Notes: generated by a model from the sequence alone, not told the origin. Numbered from the stretch's first letter, positions 50,454 through 60,690 are shown. The stretch: DNA of 64,000 bases from Deltaproteobacteria bacterium (GCA_015493475.1 WGDC01000052.1:75375-139374); one strand, 5' to 3'. Numbers and translations: made by a program.

Positions 50454-51543
50454 CTGACCTTTGTTCTTCCCGTCCACTTCTCGTACTTTGGGCAAGGGCC
50501 TTTGCCTGGTAGTGGGTTCCCAATGCCTCTATTATCTCATCGAGTGACCCCTGAAGAATATTCTCAAGCTTGTACAGGGTTAAACCGATTCGGTGATCTG
50601 TGACCCTGCCTTGGGGAAAATTGTAGGTACGAATACGTTCGCTTCTGTCCCCAGTGCCAACCATGGAACGCCGTTCCTCTGAAAGCTGCTTTTCCTGCTC
50701 ACGCTGTTTCAGTTCGTAGAGCCGCGCGGATAGAACCTTCATGGCCTTTGCCTTGTTCTTGTGCTGACTCCTCTCATCCTGGCATTGCACCACAAGGCCT
50801 GTCGGAATGTGGGTTATCCTGACCGCCGACTCGGTCTTGTTCACGTGCTGGCCGCCTGCTCCGGAGGCCCTGTACACGTCTATCCTCAGGTCTTGAGGAT
50901 TTATCTCCACGTCTAGATCGTCGGCCTCGGGCAACACTGCAACCGTAACGGCAGAGGTGTGAATCCTGCCCTGTGTTTCGGTCTCTGGCACGCGCTGAAC
51001 CCTGTGTGTGCCGCTTTCAAACTTCAGCCGGCTGAATACCTTGTCGCCGCATATGAGGGCTATAATCTCCTTAAAGCCGCCGATTCCCGTTTCGTGGGAT
51101 GAAAGGATCTCTACCTTCCAGCCCTTCTTTTCAGCATACCTGCTGTACATCCTGAAAAGATCGGCTGCGAAGAGGGCCGCCTCGCCGCCTCCGGTTCCCG
51201 CCCTGATCTCGAGGAGTATATTTTTTTCGTCGTTCGGGTCCTTGGGAAGGAGCAGTATTTTGAGCCTCTCCTCGAGAGCGGCAGCCTCCTTCTCAAGACC
51301 TTCCATCTCGTCCCTTGCAAGCGCCCTTATCTCGGGATCGGAATCATTGAGCATCTGCCTGTTTTCCGCCATCTCGTCCTGTATACGCAGGAACCTGTCA
51401 TAGGACCTGACTATCTCGTTCAAGTCCGAATGTTCCTTGGCGAGCCGCCTGTAGGTATTCTGGTCCTTTATTACCTCGGGATTGCTAAGACGGGATTCAA
51501 GCTCCCTGTAACGCTCCTTTATGTCATCGAGTCGTTCAAACAT
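50446..51543 (-). CDS. prfA: Peptide chain release factor 1
   Basis: 365 residues. It terminates translation at UAA and UAG. The GGQ catalytic loop is at 230-232 ([11 protein letters not shown]). The codon-recognition motif reads PET (186-188, in [15 protein letters not shown]), the RF1 form rather than RF2's SPF. The order rho-rpmE-prfA-prmC on the minus strand is widespread in bacteria. Confidence 0.96.
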   Translation of the reverse strand: MFERLDDIKERYRELESRLSNPEVIKDQNTYRRLAKEHSDLNEIVRSYDRFLRIQDEMAENRQMLNDSDPEIRALARDEMEGLEKEAAALEERLKILLLPKDPNDEKNILLEIRAGTGGGEAALFAADLFRMYSRYAEKKGWKVEILSSHETGIGGFKEIIALICGDKVFSRLKFESGTHRVQRVPETETQGRIHTSAVTVAVLPEADDLDVEINPQDLRIDVYRASGAGGQHVNKTESAVRITHIPTGLVVQCQDERSQHKNKAKAMKVLSARLYELKQREQEKQLSEERRSMVGTGDRSERIRTYNFPQGRVTDHRIGLTLYKLENILQGSLDEIIEALGTHYQAKALAQSTRSGREEQRSVA

Positions 51544-51572
51544 CTATGGATGAGAAACATGCCGGCTTGCTT

Positions 51573-51800
51573 TTACCGGCCCTTTTTCTCCATCTCCTCC
51601 ATTTTTTTGCCATACTTTCTCATGAACTTTTCCACCCGGCCCGCAGTGTCCACCAACTTCTGCTTGCCCGTGTAAAAGGGGTGACACTGAGAACAGATCT
51701 CAACCTTGATCTCCTTTAGGGTGGAGCCAACCTGGAATTCGTTTCCGCAAGCACACCTGACACTTGCAAGGTGGTATTCTGGATGTATGTCCTTCTTCAT
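51573..51800 (-). CDS. rpmE: 50S ribosomal protein L31
   Basis: 75 residues from the ATG at 51800; an in-frame start at 51836 would add 12 residues absent from the family, and AGGAGA precedes 51800. The zinc-binding cysteines C16, C18, C36 and C39 are all present, so this is the zinc form rather than the YkgM-like paralogue. Its C-terminal tail is lysine-rich and slightly longer than average. Confidence 0.95.
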   Translation of the reverse strand: MKKDIHPEYHLASVRCACGNEFQVGSTLKEIKVEICSQCHPFYTGKQKLVDTAGRVEKFMRKYGKKMEEMEKKGR

Positions 51801-51901
51801 GTCCTTGATTCTCCTGTGAAGATTATAGAATTTCAAACGGTTTACTTTTATAAGGAAGCGGTTATCGAAGTCAAGTAGTTATTTGAGACACTCGCACCGG
51901 C

Positions 51902-53299
51902 TTACTTGTTCATGGAGGCCAGAAACTCGTCGTTGCTTTCTGTATCCCTCATTTTATCCACAAGAAACTCCATGCTGTCTATGGGATTAAGGGGTGACAG
52001 GAGCTTTCTTAGTATCCACACCCTATTAAGCACGTCGGCTGGAAGAAGCAGCTCCTCTTTCCTGGTTCCGGACTTATTGATGTCCACAGAGGGAAATATC
52101 CTCTTTTCCGTCAGTTTCCTGTCAAGGTGTATTTCCATGTTGCCAGTACCCTTGAACTCTTCAAATATCACCTCGTCCATGCGGCTTCCAGTGTCCACAA
52201 GGGCAGTGGCTATGATGGTGAGGCTTCCGCCTTCCTCTATATTCCGGGCGGCTCCAAAAAACCTCTTTGGCCTGTGAAGGGCGTTGGAATCCACACCGCC
52301 CGAGAGTATCTTCCCGCTTGGAGGGACAACAGTGTTATAGGCCCTTGCCAGGCGCGTTATACTGTCGAGGAGAATCACTACGTCCTTCTTGTGCTCAACA
52401 AGACGCTTTGCCTTTTCTATTACCATTTCCGACACCTGCACGTGCCTTTGTGCAGGCTCGTCAAAGGTGGAACTTATGACCTCGGCATCTACCGACCGCT
52501 GCATGTCAGTAACCTCCTCGGGCCTCTCGTCTATCAAGAGTACAATGAGAAAGACCTCGGGATGGTTGTAAGATATGGAATTTGCAATGCTTTGGAGCAG
52601 CATTGTCTTGCCCGTTCGTGGAGGCGCCACTATCAATCCCCTCTGGCCCTTGCCGATAGGGGTCATGAGATCCATTATACGTCCGCCAAGGTTGTCAGGG
52701 GTGGTCTCGAGCCTTAACTGCTCATCAGGATAAAGGGGAGTAAGGTTATCGAAATGGACCCTCTCAAAGGCCTTTTCCGGAGGATCAAAGTTGAGCTTTT
52801 CCACCTTCAGAAGTGCAAAGTACCTTTCTCCCTCCTTTGGAGGCCTGATATGCCCCGAAATGGTATCCCCGGTTGTTAGGTTGAATCTTCTTATCTGGGA
52901 AGGCGAGACATAGATATCGTCTGGACCGGGAAGATAGTTGTAGTCGGGACTTCTCAGGAAACCGAAACCGTCCTGCAGTATCTCAAGGACCCCGTTTCCG
53001 TAAACGGTGCCGTTCTTGGCTGCCTGGGCCTTCAGGATGTTGAAGATAATGTCCTGTTTTTTCCTGCTGTGTGTTACATCAATACCAAGATCGCCGGCGA
53101 TCTTGAATAGGTCGCTCACGGTCTTCTTCTTCAGCTCATCGAGATGCAATGTGGGAGGCACCTCCCCCCTTCGAAGCGCCCTGTCTGGCGGATCCTCCTT
53201 TTCTCTTCTTGCACCTGTCTTGCCATTGTCAGCCCTCTCCCTGGATAGTTTTTTATCCGCAGGCTGAGCCTTGTTGTTCGCCTTTATACGCCTAGCCAT
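51902..53299 (-). CDS. rho: Transcription termination factor Rho
   Basis: 465 residues. Hexameric RNA helicase. An extra N-terminal charged region (about 1-45) precedes the usual helical bundle ([20 protein letters not shown]), the cold-shock-like RNA-binding domain ([20 protein letters not shown]) and the ATPase core with [20 protein letters not shown] (Walker B) and the Q-loop region. The bicyclomycin-contact region is conserved. Confidence 0.96.
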   Translation of the reverse strand: MARRIKANNKAQPADKKLSRERADNGKTGARREKEDPPDRALRRGEVPPTLHLDELKKKTVSDLFKIAGDLGIDVTHSRKKQDIIFNILKAQAAKNGTVYGNGVLEILQDGFGFLRSPDYNYLPGPDDIYVSPSQIRRFNLTTGDTISGHIRPPKEGERYFALLKVEKLNFDPPEKAFERVHFDNLTPLYPDEQLRLETTPDNLGGRIMDLMTPIGKGQRGLIVAPPRTGKTMLLQSIANSISYNHPEVFLIVLLIDERPEEVTDMQRSVDAEVISSTFDEPAQRHVQVSEMVIEKAKRLVEHKKDVVILLDSITRLARAYNTVVPPSGKILSGGVDSNALHRPKRFFGAARNIEEGGSLTIIATALVDTGSRMDEVIFEEFKGTGNMEIHLDRKLTEKRIFPSVDINKSGTRKEELLLPADVLNRVWILRKLLSPLNPIDSMEFLVDKMRDTESNDEFLASMNK

Positions 53300-53598
53300 A
53301 AAATACCTCTGTGCTTTGATTCCTATTTAATCCTCTGGGAATGTCTTTCTGGAAAATCAATTATATTACATATAACCCTTACCCTGACACGGCCTTTTGG
53401 GCATTAGGGATACGTTTGAACAAATCCACAACCTGTTTTTTTGATGTGGAGATAAATGCAATCTTTCGGTTGGGTAAGCCGTTTAGATAGTCAAGCCTGA
53501 CGTTATTCATATAGCCACTAAGAGGATCATCGTCAATATATTTTTGGTAGAAAAGTTGTGGAAAAGCACCCCCTGCATGGCGCGGGCTGCGTGGACAT
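53300..53598 (-). other. Intergenic stretch with an unexplained open frame
   Basis: A minus-strand frame runs open through 53379-53648, overlapping the end of the ketopantoate-reductase-like gene. The part below 53599 translates to plausible protein sequence (DDDPLSGYMNNVRLDYLNGL, then NRKIAFISTSKKQVVDLFKR), more regular than most shadow frames. No ribosome-binding site or family match is evident. It may be the tail of a decayed gene or a small protein. The rest of the stretch would hold the rho promoter. Confidence 0.3.
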
Positions 53599-54564
53599 CT
53601 ATTTGTCAAACGGCCCAAAGCCCCACCCATGGCTTGTGAAATACTCAATTAAATTGCACAACATCTCGTTAACCTGGGCACGCAGCCCTTCCTTACGGGC
53701 AAAACGCACCACAGCTCCGTTAATGTACTCTATTTCCGTCTGCCCTTTTTTCATCCTGTCCTGAAGCATGGAAGAAACATTTTCCGCCGTGTCCCTGCAT
53801 ACTTTACGGACAAGTCCCATGACTCCTTGAAAATCCATTCCGATATCGATACCGAGCCGCCTCATCACCTCAAAGGCCTCGTAAACGGCTGCCTCCTGTA
53901 TACGCCTGAGCGGGGGATGCTCGAGGATCTGTCCGTTTTTGAGGCCGCTCAATGCGGTAAGGGGGTTGATTCCCACGTTCACCATGAGCTTTTTCCAGAG
54001 GACCGGGTATATATCATCCACTATGGAGGCGGGAAAACCGCACTCGGCAAGAAGGGCAGCGAACGTGTAAAGCCTGCCTACCGGCCGGACACCAGGATCA
54101 AACATACCGAGAATGGTATCACCTGACCCTGCGTGTACCACTGTGGATTCATCCCTTCTGTTGGCCCCGTGCATTGTCACCCCGAGGACTAGATTTTGCC
54201 GGGGGACGGTCCGGGATAGGATATCGCCCGCACCTATTCCGTTCTGTAGCGTAACAACAATTGTCTCCGGTCCGCTTAGGCTCTCTATTGCATCGAGCAC
54301 GTCATCAGTCTGGAAGGCCTTGACAAGCACCATGACCACATCCTGTCTGCCAAGTCCTGCCGCATCTGCTGTGACGACGGGGAACGCCCTTAGAACCGAT
54401 CCGCCGTTGGCCTCAACGACCGCTACACCCTTTCTTGCAAGCCTCCCGGCCCTATGCCGGTCGTGGTCAATGAGAAAGACGTGGGGAAATTTCTGACAAA
54501 TCTTTGTTGTGAATAGAATTCCCAAGGCACCAGGGCCGATTATTGTTATATTCTTGAGGTTCAT
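53599..54564 (-). CDS. panE: 2-dehydropantoate 2-reductase (ketopantoate reductase) family
   Basis: 321 residues from the ATG at 54564; the frame is open further upstream but there it only mirrors the opposite-strand CBS gene. An N-terminal Rossmann motif ITIIGPGALGILF binds NADP. LQNGIGAGD and KKLMVNVGINPLTAL, with the catalytic lysine and conserved asparagine, belong to the ApbA/PanE family. It reduces ketopantoate to pantoate for coenzyme A, though many paralogues act on other 2-keto acids, and no other pan gene is near. Confidence 0.82.
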   Translation of the reverse strand: MNLKNITIIGPGALGILFTTKICQKFPHVFLIDHDRHRAGRLARKGVAVVEANGGSVLRAFPVVTADAAGLGRQDVVMVLVKAFQTDDVLDAIESLSGPETIVVTLQNGIGAGDILSRTVPRQNLVLGVTMHGANRRDESTVVHAGSGDTILGMFDPGVRPVGRLYTFAALLAECGFPASIVDDIYPVLWKKLMVNVGINPLTALSGLKNGQILEHPPLRRIQEAAVYEAFEVMRRLGIDIGMDFQGVMGLVRKVCRDTAENVSSMLQDRMKKGQTEIEYINGAVVRFARKEGLRAQVNEMLCNLIEYFTSHGWGFGPFDK

Positions 54565-54750
54565 ACATCTGGCCCCTACCATTTCTTTTTTAATTGAAGG
54601 CTTAACCTTGACATAGTTCCTCTTGCCTATTAGAGAAAACAAACCTCTACTTATTAATTTTGGGATTTCAAAATTCGAATCCAGTTTTTCACCATCAGGC
54701 AAAGGCCATGTCAACATGGTTATAAATAAAAAATAGGCAGGAGGCAATCC

Positions 54751-55434
54751 ATGCTGGTAAAGGAATGGATGGCAAAAGACCCCATCGTCATAGATGAACA
54801 CACCTCGATCATGAAGGCCACGCAGATCATGAAGGAACACGGAATCAGGCGTATTCCCGTGGTCAGGGACGGTAGGCTCATAGGCATTATCAGCGACAGG
54901 GACATAAAGGAGGCCGCCCCTTCCAAGGCCACTTCCCTTGACGTTCATGAGCTTTACTATCTCCTGTCCGAGATAAAGGTCAAGGACATAATGACCCCGG
55001 ATCCAATCACTCTCAGGGAAAACGATTCCGTGGAAAAGGCCGCTGTCATTATGCTGGAAAACCGCATAAGCGGCATTCCAGTGGCAGATGACGATTATCA
55101 CGTAATAGGCGTTATTACCCAAACGGATGTCTTCAAGGTCATGATAAGCATAACTGGCGCCTATCAGAGTCCTATACAGATAGCATTTGAGATGGAAGAC
55201 AGGCCCGGCTCCCTCAACAAGCTTCTGAACCTGCTGAGGGCCCAGGGAGGGCGTGTGGTCAGCGTGCTTACCTCACATGAAAATATGCCCGAAGGGAAAC
55301 GGGAGGTCTATGTCCGGCTCAAGGATATGCCTGATGACGATCTCAACAAACTCGCTGAGAACCTCAAGAGGGAATTCAAAATACTCTTTGTCATAAAGGA
55401 AGACCTCAGAAACATACCGAGAATAAGAAAATAG
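54751..55434 (+). CDS. CBS-pair and ACT domain protein (AcuB-like)
   Basis: 227 residues. Two CBS domains (about 1-60 and 78-130: VKEWMAKDPIVIDEHTSIM and VKDIMTPDPITLRENDSVE) form a nucleotide-sensing pair, followed by an ACT domain from about 147 (EMEDRPGSLNKLLNLLR). The order matches AcuB-like proteins, linked in some bacteria to acetoin or acetate use; acsA in this window could be a loose functional tie. Such proteins usually sense adenine nucleotides or SAM. GGAGG precedes the ATG. No partner gene adjoins it. Confidence 0.85.
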   Translation: MLVKEWMAKDPIVIDEHTSIMKATQIMKEHGIRRIPVVRDGRLIGIISDRDIKEAAPSKATSLDVHELYYLLSEIKVKDIMTPDPITLRENDSVEKAAVIMLENRISGIPVADDDYHVIGVITQTDVFKVMISITGAYQSPIQIAFEMEDRPGSLNKLLNLLRAQGGRVVSVLTSHENMPEGKREVYVRLKDMPDDDLNKLAENLKREFKILFVIKEDLRNIPRIRK

Positions 55435-55547
55435 CCAAGACCTGAGCATCGCCGGTCAGGTAAGGTCCTCCGCCTCAACAGCTCTCTCCCTTACAGGCAG
55501 CACAAAGACAACGTATGCGCGCCACACGCCAGAATTTCGTTGAGACG

Positions 55548-55556
55548 TGATATAAT
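55548..55556 (+). promoter_or_regulatory. Extended -10 promoter of ihfA
   Basis: TGATATAAT combines the TGn extension with a perfect TATAAT about 90 bases upstream of ihfA. No -35 match is seen at normal spacing, which extended -10 promoters do not need. Confidence 0.5.
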
Positions 55557-55648
55557 TTCATCCTTGACTTTGAAGGATTTTTCTTTTAGTTAGAAAGAGT
55601 TACATCAATTGTAAAAACTTTCTTGAAATTTGGGATGAGAGCATAGAT

Positions 55649-55933
55649 ATGACTTTGACCAAGGCGGACCTAATCAACAAACTGTACGAATCAGAAGTCC
55701 TTTCCAAGGCGGAGGCTGTCCGGGCCGTTGAAACGGTGATAGAGGTGATAAAGGAAACCCTCGAGGATGGCGAAAATGTACTTATCAGCGGATTCGGCAA
55801 ATTTACCATAAAAGACAAAAAGGAAAGAAGAGGCAGAAATCCCCACACCGGGGAAGATCTCATTCTTGCCCCGAGAAGGGTCGTAACATTCAAGCCCTCG
55901 GGGGTCTTAAGAAACAAGATCAACCAGGGTTGA
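55649..55933 (+). CDS. ihfA: Integration host factor subunit alpha (HU/IHF family)
   Basis: 94 residues. DNA-bending protein. The arm region GRNPHTGEDLILAPRRVVTF and the final KPSGVLRNKIN resemble IHF-alpha (RRVVTFRPGQKLK in E. coli) more than HU, and LISGFGKFTIKDKKER is the dimer core. It would pair with an IHF-beta encoded elsewhere, or act as a homodimer. Its 3' end overlaps that of rlmN, which converges. Confidence 0.88.
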   Translation: MTLTKADLINKLYESEVLSKAEAVRAVETVIEVIKETLEDGENVLISGFGKFTIKDKKERRGRNPHTGEDLILAPRRVVTFKPSGVLRNKINQG

Positions 55934-56978
55934 CCCTCTCCTCATCGCCCCTTCCGAGCGCCCTTGCCCAAAGCTGGCCGCATGCGGCGTTAATATCCCT
56001 TCCCCGGCTCTTTCTGACCACCGCCGTAAACCCTATATTTAGAAGATACCTTTGAAACTGTGCGACATCCTCGTGGCGCGGGGCGTCAAACCCCAGGCCC
56101 TGAACCTGGTTATATGCAATAAGATTGATCTTGGAAGGTATCCCTCTAAGAAGATGGGAAAGTCTCAGCGCATCCTGCTGCGAATGGTTAAGACCGCGAA
56201 AAATGATATACTCAAACGTGATTCTCCTTCTCCTCGGTAACCTGTATCTCCTGCATGCCTCCATAAGCTCGCCAAGGGGATAGCGCCTGTTTACGGGCAT
56301 TATTTTATCTCTGAGTTCATCCGTCGTTGCGTGAAGAGAAATGGCGAGGCCGACCTCTGTTTCCTTGCCAAGCCTTACTATTTGCGGGGCAAGGCCGCAC
56401 GTAGAGACAGTTATGCGCCTTTTTGAAAAATTGAGTCCAAGCTCGTGGGTCAGTATCCTGACAGCAGACACCACATTTTCAAAGTTTGCCAGGGGCTCTC
56501 CCATGCCCATGAAGACAATATTCCGCGGCCACCTCTCACGTTCTGTCTGCTCTAACACGGCAAGGACCTGACCGGCGATCTCGGAGGGGACCAAGTTTCT
56601 TTCAAAACCCATGGTGCCCGTCCTGCAAAAACGGCAGCCCATTCCGCAACCAACCTGACTCGAGATGCACAAGGTGGTGTGACTATTGCTTGGAATGAGA
56701 ACCGTCTCTATTATGGCCCCATCTGAAAGCCTGAAGGCCCACTTTACCGTTCCATCTAAGAGGGAGGTTATCACCTCCTGGACTTTTAGATCATAAACAA
56801 GGCCCTCGATGGCAAGGCGCGCCCTGAGGGCCTTGGGTAGCTCTGTTATTTCAGTAATACCTGAAAACCCCGGCTTCCATAGCCACTTGAAAAACTGCCT
56901 TGCCCTGAAAGCGGCCTCCCCCCATGACTCCATGAGCACCTCAAGCTCTGCCGGGGTCTTTGATCTGTAGTCTATCAC
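55920..56978 (-). CDS. rlmN: Dual-specificity RNA methyltransferase RlmN
   Basis: 352 residues. Radical SAM enzyme that makes 2-methyladenosine in 23S rRNA (A2503) and some tRNAs. The cluster motif CGMGCRFC (CxxxCxxC) follows SSQVGC. GMGEPLANFENV and STCGLAP are present, and the C-terminal AACGQL supplies the methyl-carrying cysteine. The start is GTG at 56978, overlapping the stop of the upstream TPR lipoprotein gene (GTGA). Confidence 0.95.
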   Translation of the reverse strand: MIDYRSKTPAELEVLMESWGEAAFRARQFFKWLWKPGFSGITEITELPKALRARLAIEGLVYDLKVQEVITSLLDGTVKWAFRLSDGAIIETVLIPSNSHTTLCISSQVGCGMGCRFCRTGTMGFERNLVPSEIAGQVLAVLEQTERERWPRNIVFMGMGEPLANFENVVSAVRILTHELGLNFSKRRITVSTCGLAPQIVRLGKETEVGLAISLHATTDELRDKIMPVNRRYPLGELMEACRRYRLPRRRRITFEYIIFRGLNHSQQDALRLSHLLRGIPSKINLIAYNQVQGLGFDAPRHEDVAQFQRYLLNIGFTAVVRKSRGRDINAACGQLWARALGRGDEERVNPG

Positions 56979-59266
56979 GAAAGCGACTTCAGAAGTTTCT
57001 CCGCCTCTTGTTTTTCAGGGAAATCCCTCCCCGATTCCAGGGCCTTTTTAAGATACTTCTTGGCCTCCTTCTTCTTTCCAAGGCCATTCAACGCATAGCC
57101 CATGTGGTAATTGATGCTCGGGTGATCGGGAACCTTTTTCAATGCCTCGGAAAGGTCAGCCACTGCCAAGTCAAAGTTGCCCTTCTTGGCCTGTATCCAT
57201 GCAAAAGTATCCAAGATAAAGGGCTGACCCGGCGCAGAATCCTTGGCTCTTTGGGCATAAATGGCCGCCTGCTCAAGGTCTCCCTTTTCTGCAAGAAGCC
57301 ATGCCAGGTTGTTAGCCGCAGGGGCAAACTTTGGATTTATATCCAGTGCCTTCTTGTAGGCATCTACCGCCGCCTTTGTATGGCCCAGCCTTTGCTCTAT
57401 GGCTGCCACGGCCATGTAAGCAGTAAGAAACTTGGGCCTCTTCTCAAGAAGCTTCCTATATTCCTTCAGGGCGTCCTGGGCCTTACCGAGCTTCACGTAG
57501 ATCTTTCCAAGGGAAAGATAAGCCTCCGCAAGGTTTGGATTTAGCGAGATGGCCCTTTTATACGCCTTTTCGGCCTCTTCATTACGCCCCTGCGACATGA
57601 GAAGACTTCCCTGCATGGCCATCAGTACGGCATTATTCGGCGCCTTCTTACAAAGTTCATCTATCAGGGAAACGGCCTTGTCGGGTTGCTTACCCGAGAC
57701 ATAGTAGGCGATGAGAGAATAAACAGCAGGCAGGTAGCCCGGCCTCTCCTGAACGATCTGCCTTAATACCTTAAGACCCTTATCTTTTTCGCCGAGGCCG
57801 AAATACGCCCTTGCTAACATGTACCTTGCGGAAACATCCTTGGGAATCTTCTTGAGAACCTTTTCAAGGTCTGCCTTCGCCTCCTTGTATTTACCCTTCT
57901 GGAGAAGGGCCGAGGCATGAAGACTAAGTGCCATCGGCTCGTCCCCTACCCGCTTAATCACATAATCCGTCTGGAAAAGGGAATCGTCTATCTTCCTCTC
58001 CTTGAGGTACACATCAGCAAGAAGGAGCCGCGCCTTTAGAAAGTTGGGCGCTGCGGCCGTACAGTTTACAAGGTCGTCCTCCGCATCCTTTATTTTTCCT
58101 AGGCCGAGGTTAGCCACTGCCCTGAAATAAAGTGTCTGCGGATCTCGAGGATTGGCCTTAATGACCTGGCCAAGATCCTTTACGGCCGTCTTGAAATCTC
58201 TGTGCATAAGGGCAAGGCGGCCCTTTACAAGAAGCGCTACGGGATACTTGGGGTTCTTCTTTAGAACCTCATCTGCAAGCCTATCCGCATCTTTCACCTT
58301 GTTCATATTCAACTCCATCAGCGATAGCTTGGCGGTTATGTCAATGTTCTTGGGAGCGATCTCGTGGGCCTTTTGGAGAAAGGCCTCAGCCTCCTTGGGC
58401 CTATTTTCAAAGATCAGCATATCCGCCTTCATCAGGTATGCCGGCACATATTTTGGGTGCTTCTTTAGTATGGCGTCGAGTTTTTTTACTGCATCATCCT
58501 TCTTTCCATGACGCAGGTAAAACTTGACAAAGGCGAGGGCTATGTTGGGGTTACCACCGCTTCCCTTTTCCACCTTCTTGAAAAGTGCTTCGGCCTCTGG
58601 CACACGCTTTTGGGCCTCCAGGATTCCCACGAGCATCAGGGTAATTCTCCCCTTTTGACTCGGGTCCTTCGTCAAGGCAAGGGCCTTCCTCAGGGCCTCT
58701 TCCGATTTCTTGAAATCCTTCTTCAGGCTGTAAACATTTGCCAGGCTCATATACACCCTGCTATCCTTGGGAGCCGCCTTCTTTGCAGCGTCAAGAACCT
58801 TGATGGCGTCATCATACTTCTTCTGTTTGATAAGAAGGGCAGACTTGAAAATCAGGGCATCCTTGTCCGCCGGGTTCTTCTTAAGCAGAAAGTCTATGTG
58901 CTTCCCAGCCTCGTCATATTGTTTTGCAAGAATCAGGAACTGGATAAGTCTTACCCTGGCGTCCCTGTTGGCGGGGCTAACGTCCACGGTCTGCCTGAGT
59001 TCTGAGAGGGCGTGCCTGAAATCACCGAGCTTCATATATGCCTGGGCGAGCTGGTAGTGGGCAGGCCCGTACTTGGGATCGATTTGTACCACGTTTTTGA
59101 ACTCAATGATGGCCGACTTGAGGTCGTTTTTCTTTACATACTCGAGACCCTTCTGGTAATAATCCGCCTTCTTCTCCTCGGGAGAAGAACAGGCAGATAT
59201 CGCTGTCAACAGAAAAAACACCGTAAGAGAAAAGACAAAAAACCGTTGAACACGTGAATACTTCAT
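56975..59266 (-). CDS. Long TPR-repeat lipoprotein
   Basis: 763 residues. The signal peptide ends in a lipobox, LTAISAC, with lipid-bearing C26. The rest is about 20 tetratricopeptide repeats (34-residue periodicity, for example EAYLSLGKIYVKLGKAQDAL), giving an extended superhelix for protein contact. Similar long TPR lipoproteins (PrsT type) accompany EPS and exosortase systems, but no such gene is visible here. The mature protein is very lysine-rich. It should sit in the outer or inner membrane facing the periplasm. It is translationally coupled to rlmN, with no evident functional link. Confidence 0.85.
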   Translation of the reverse strand: MKYSRVQRFFVFSLTVFFLLTAISACSSPEEKKADYYQKGLEYVKKNDLKSAIIEFKNVVQIDPKYGPAHYQLAQAYMKLGDFRHALSELRQTVDVSPANRDARVRLIQFLILAKQYDEAGKHIDFLLKKNPADKDALIFKSALLIKQKKYDDAIKVLDAAKKAAPKDSRVYMSLANVYSLKKDFKKSEEALRKALALTKDPSQKGRITLMLVGILEAQKRVPEAEALFKKVEKGSGGNPNIALAFVKFYLRHGKKDDAVKKLDAILKKHPKYVPAYLMKADMLIFENRPKEAEAFLQKAHEIAPKNIDITAKLSLMELNMNKVKDADRLADEVLKKNPKYPVALLVKGRLALMHRDFKTAVKDLGQVIKANPRDPQTLYFRAVANLGLGKIKDAEDDLVNCTAAAPNFLKARLLLADVYLKERKIDDSLFQTDYVIKRVGDEPMALSLHASALLQKGKYKEAKADLEKVLKKIPKDVSARYMLARAYFGLGEKDKGLKVLRQIVQERPGYLPAVYSLIAYYVSGKQPDKAVSLIDELCKKAPNNAVLMAMQGSLLMSQGRNEEAEKAYKRAISLNPNLAEAYLSLGKIYVKLGKAQDALKEYRKLLEKRPKFLTAYMAVAAIEQRLGHTKAAVDAYKKALDINPKFAPAANNLAWLLAEKGDLEQAAIYAQRAKDSAPGQPFILDTFAWIQAKKGNFDLAVADLSEALKKVPDHPSINYHMGYALNGLGKKKEAKKYLKKALESGRDFPEKQEAEKLLKSLS

Positions 59267-59276
59267 TCTGCCCCCT

Positions 59277-60629
59277 TTAATCGTTTTTCAATGATGGCTG
59301 CCCGGTTGATTCAAGCACGCTCATCCAGAACCGGCTCTTTAGATTTACACGCTTCCTGTGCAGGGTAGCGCTTTCAAGCGGGATGTGCACGTACCTGTCA
59401 TTCCACAGGCTGACCATCATGTCAGTCTTTCCCGCCATTGCGGCATGAACTGCGTTCTGGCCAAGGTTGCCGCAGTAGAGGCTGTCGTCCACATTGGCGG
59501 GCACGCTCCTGATTATGTAGCTTGGATCTATGTATTTTATATTTATCTCTTTACCCTGAGATACGAAATGTTCCTCAATACTTTTTTTCAGAAACTTGCC
59601 TATGTCACCAAGTCTCACGTTGCCGGAGGCGTCAGTCTCCTTTGGCTGGTCCCTAAAAAACTTTTGCCCAGCGCCCTCTGCCACCACAATGACCGCATGG
59701 CCCCTTCGCTCAAGCCTGCCTTCGATCTCCCTGAGCAGTCCCCTTTCTCCATCGAGATCGAAATCACTTTCAGGTATAAGGCAGTAGTTAACCTCCCTGA
59801 GCGCTATGGTGGCGGCGGCGGCTATAAAACCGGAATACCTGCCCATGAGCTTTACGAGGCCAATGCCATTTGGCGCCCCTATGGCCTCCGTATGGGCGCT
59901 CTTTATGGCCTCGCAAGCCATTTCTACCGCAGTATCAAATCCGAAGGTCTTCTCCACTAAGAAAATATCGTTATCAATGGTTTTGGGAATGGCTATTACG
60001 GATATCTTCAGCCCCATAGAGTTTATCTCTTCCACTATCTTCTTGCTGGCCCGGAACGTCCCGTCACCACCAATGGCGAATAGAATTGAGACATTCATAC
60101 GGTCCAAGGCATTGACTATCTCCTCTGCCGGCTGGGGTCCCCTTGAGGAACCGAGAATGGTGCCGCCGTACTCGTGTATACGCGCCACACTTTCTGGTGT
60201 AAGTTCCACCACGTCCAGGCCGTAGGAGGGTATAAAACCGCGGAGGCCGAACTTGATACCAAAAATGGTCTTTACTTCGTAGCCGTAAAAAAGCGTCATG
60301 ACTATAGCGCGTATCACGTCGTTTATGCCAGGGCAAAGCCCTCCACAGGTAACGATAGCGCACTTCGTTTTGGCGGGATCAAAATAGATATTCCCCCTTG
60401 GGCCTGCCAGTTCAAAGGCGGGCAGGTGGCCTTCGCGGCACAAGGATACCGCCTTGAGTGCCGAAGCGAGAAGCAGCACCCTGTCATCGTCACTCACGAA
60501 GCAGGGATAATCCCTTTTACGCAGGGGCGAAGGAACCGACGGCCTGCCAAGTCTCGCCACCTCTGTTGTAATTTCCTCTACATTCTCAAGCTCATCAACG
60601 AAACTTGACGTTCTGCACTTGTTTTCCAA
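59277..60629 (-). CDS. pfkA: 6-phosphofructokinase, plant/trypanosome-like long form
   Basis: About 450 residues from a TTG at 60629, chosen because AGGAGG (60640-60635) lies five bases upstream; earlier in-frame starts overlap murI. It phosphorylates fructose 6-phosphate. VTCGGLCPGINDVIRA, GGDGTFRAS, PKTIDNDI and LMGRYSGFIA are the substrate and phosphoryl-donor motifs. The donor-site pair is glycine in GGDGT (ATP type) with lysine in PKTIDND (PPi type). That mix occurs in plant and trypanosome ATP-PFKs, so ATP is the likelier donor. It is divergent from murI. Confidence 0.9.
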   Translation of the reverse strand: MENKCRTSSFVDELENVEEITTEVARLGRPSVPSPLRKRDYPCFVSDDDRVLLLASALKAVSLCREGHLPAFELAGPRGNIYFDPAKTKCAIVTCGGLCPGINDVIRAIVMTLFYGYEVKTIFGIKFGLRGFIPSYGLDVVELTPESVARIHEYGGTILGSSRGPQPAEEIVNALDRMNVSILFAIGGDGTFRASKKIVEEINSMGLKISVIAIPKTIDNDIFLVEKTFGFDTAVEMACEAIKSAHTEAIGAPNGIGLVKLMGRYSGFIAAAATIALREVNYCLIPESDFDLDGERGLLREIEGRLERRGHAVIVVAEGAGQKFFRDQPKETDASGNVRLGDIGKFLKKSIEEHFVSQGKEINIKYIDPSYIIRSVPANVDDSLYCGNLGQNAVHAAMAGKTDMMVSLWNDRYVHIPLESATLHRKRVNLKSRFWMSVLESTGQPSLKND

Positions 60630-60690
60630 TTGTGCCTCCTGTTGCCTTTTTCTCTGTTTAATACTACAAGAGAGCAATTCTTCAACATGC

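Noticed and set aside
54565-55122. Upstream extension of the panE frame by 186 codons
   Set aside because: It mirrors the CBS-ACT gene on the other strand; the Rossmann motif starts at the ATG at 54564.
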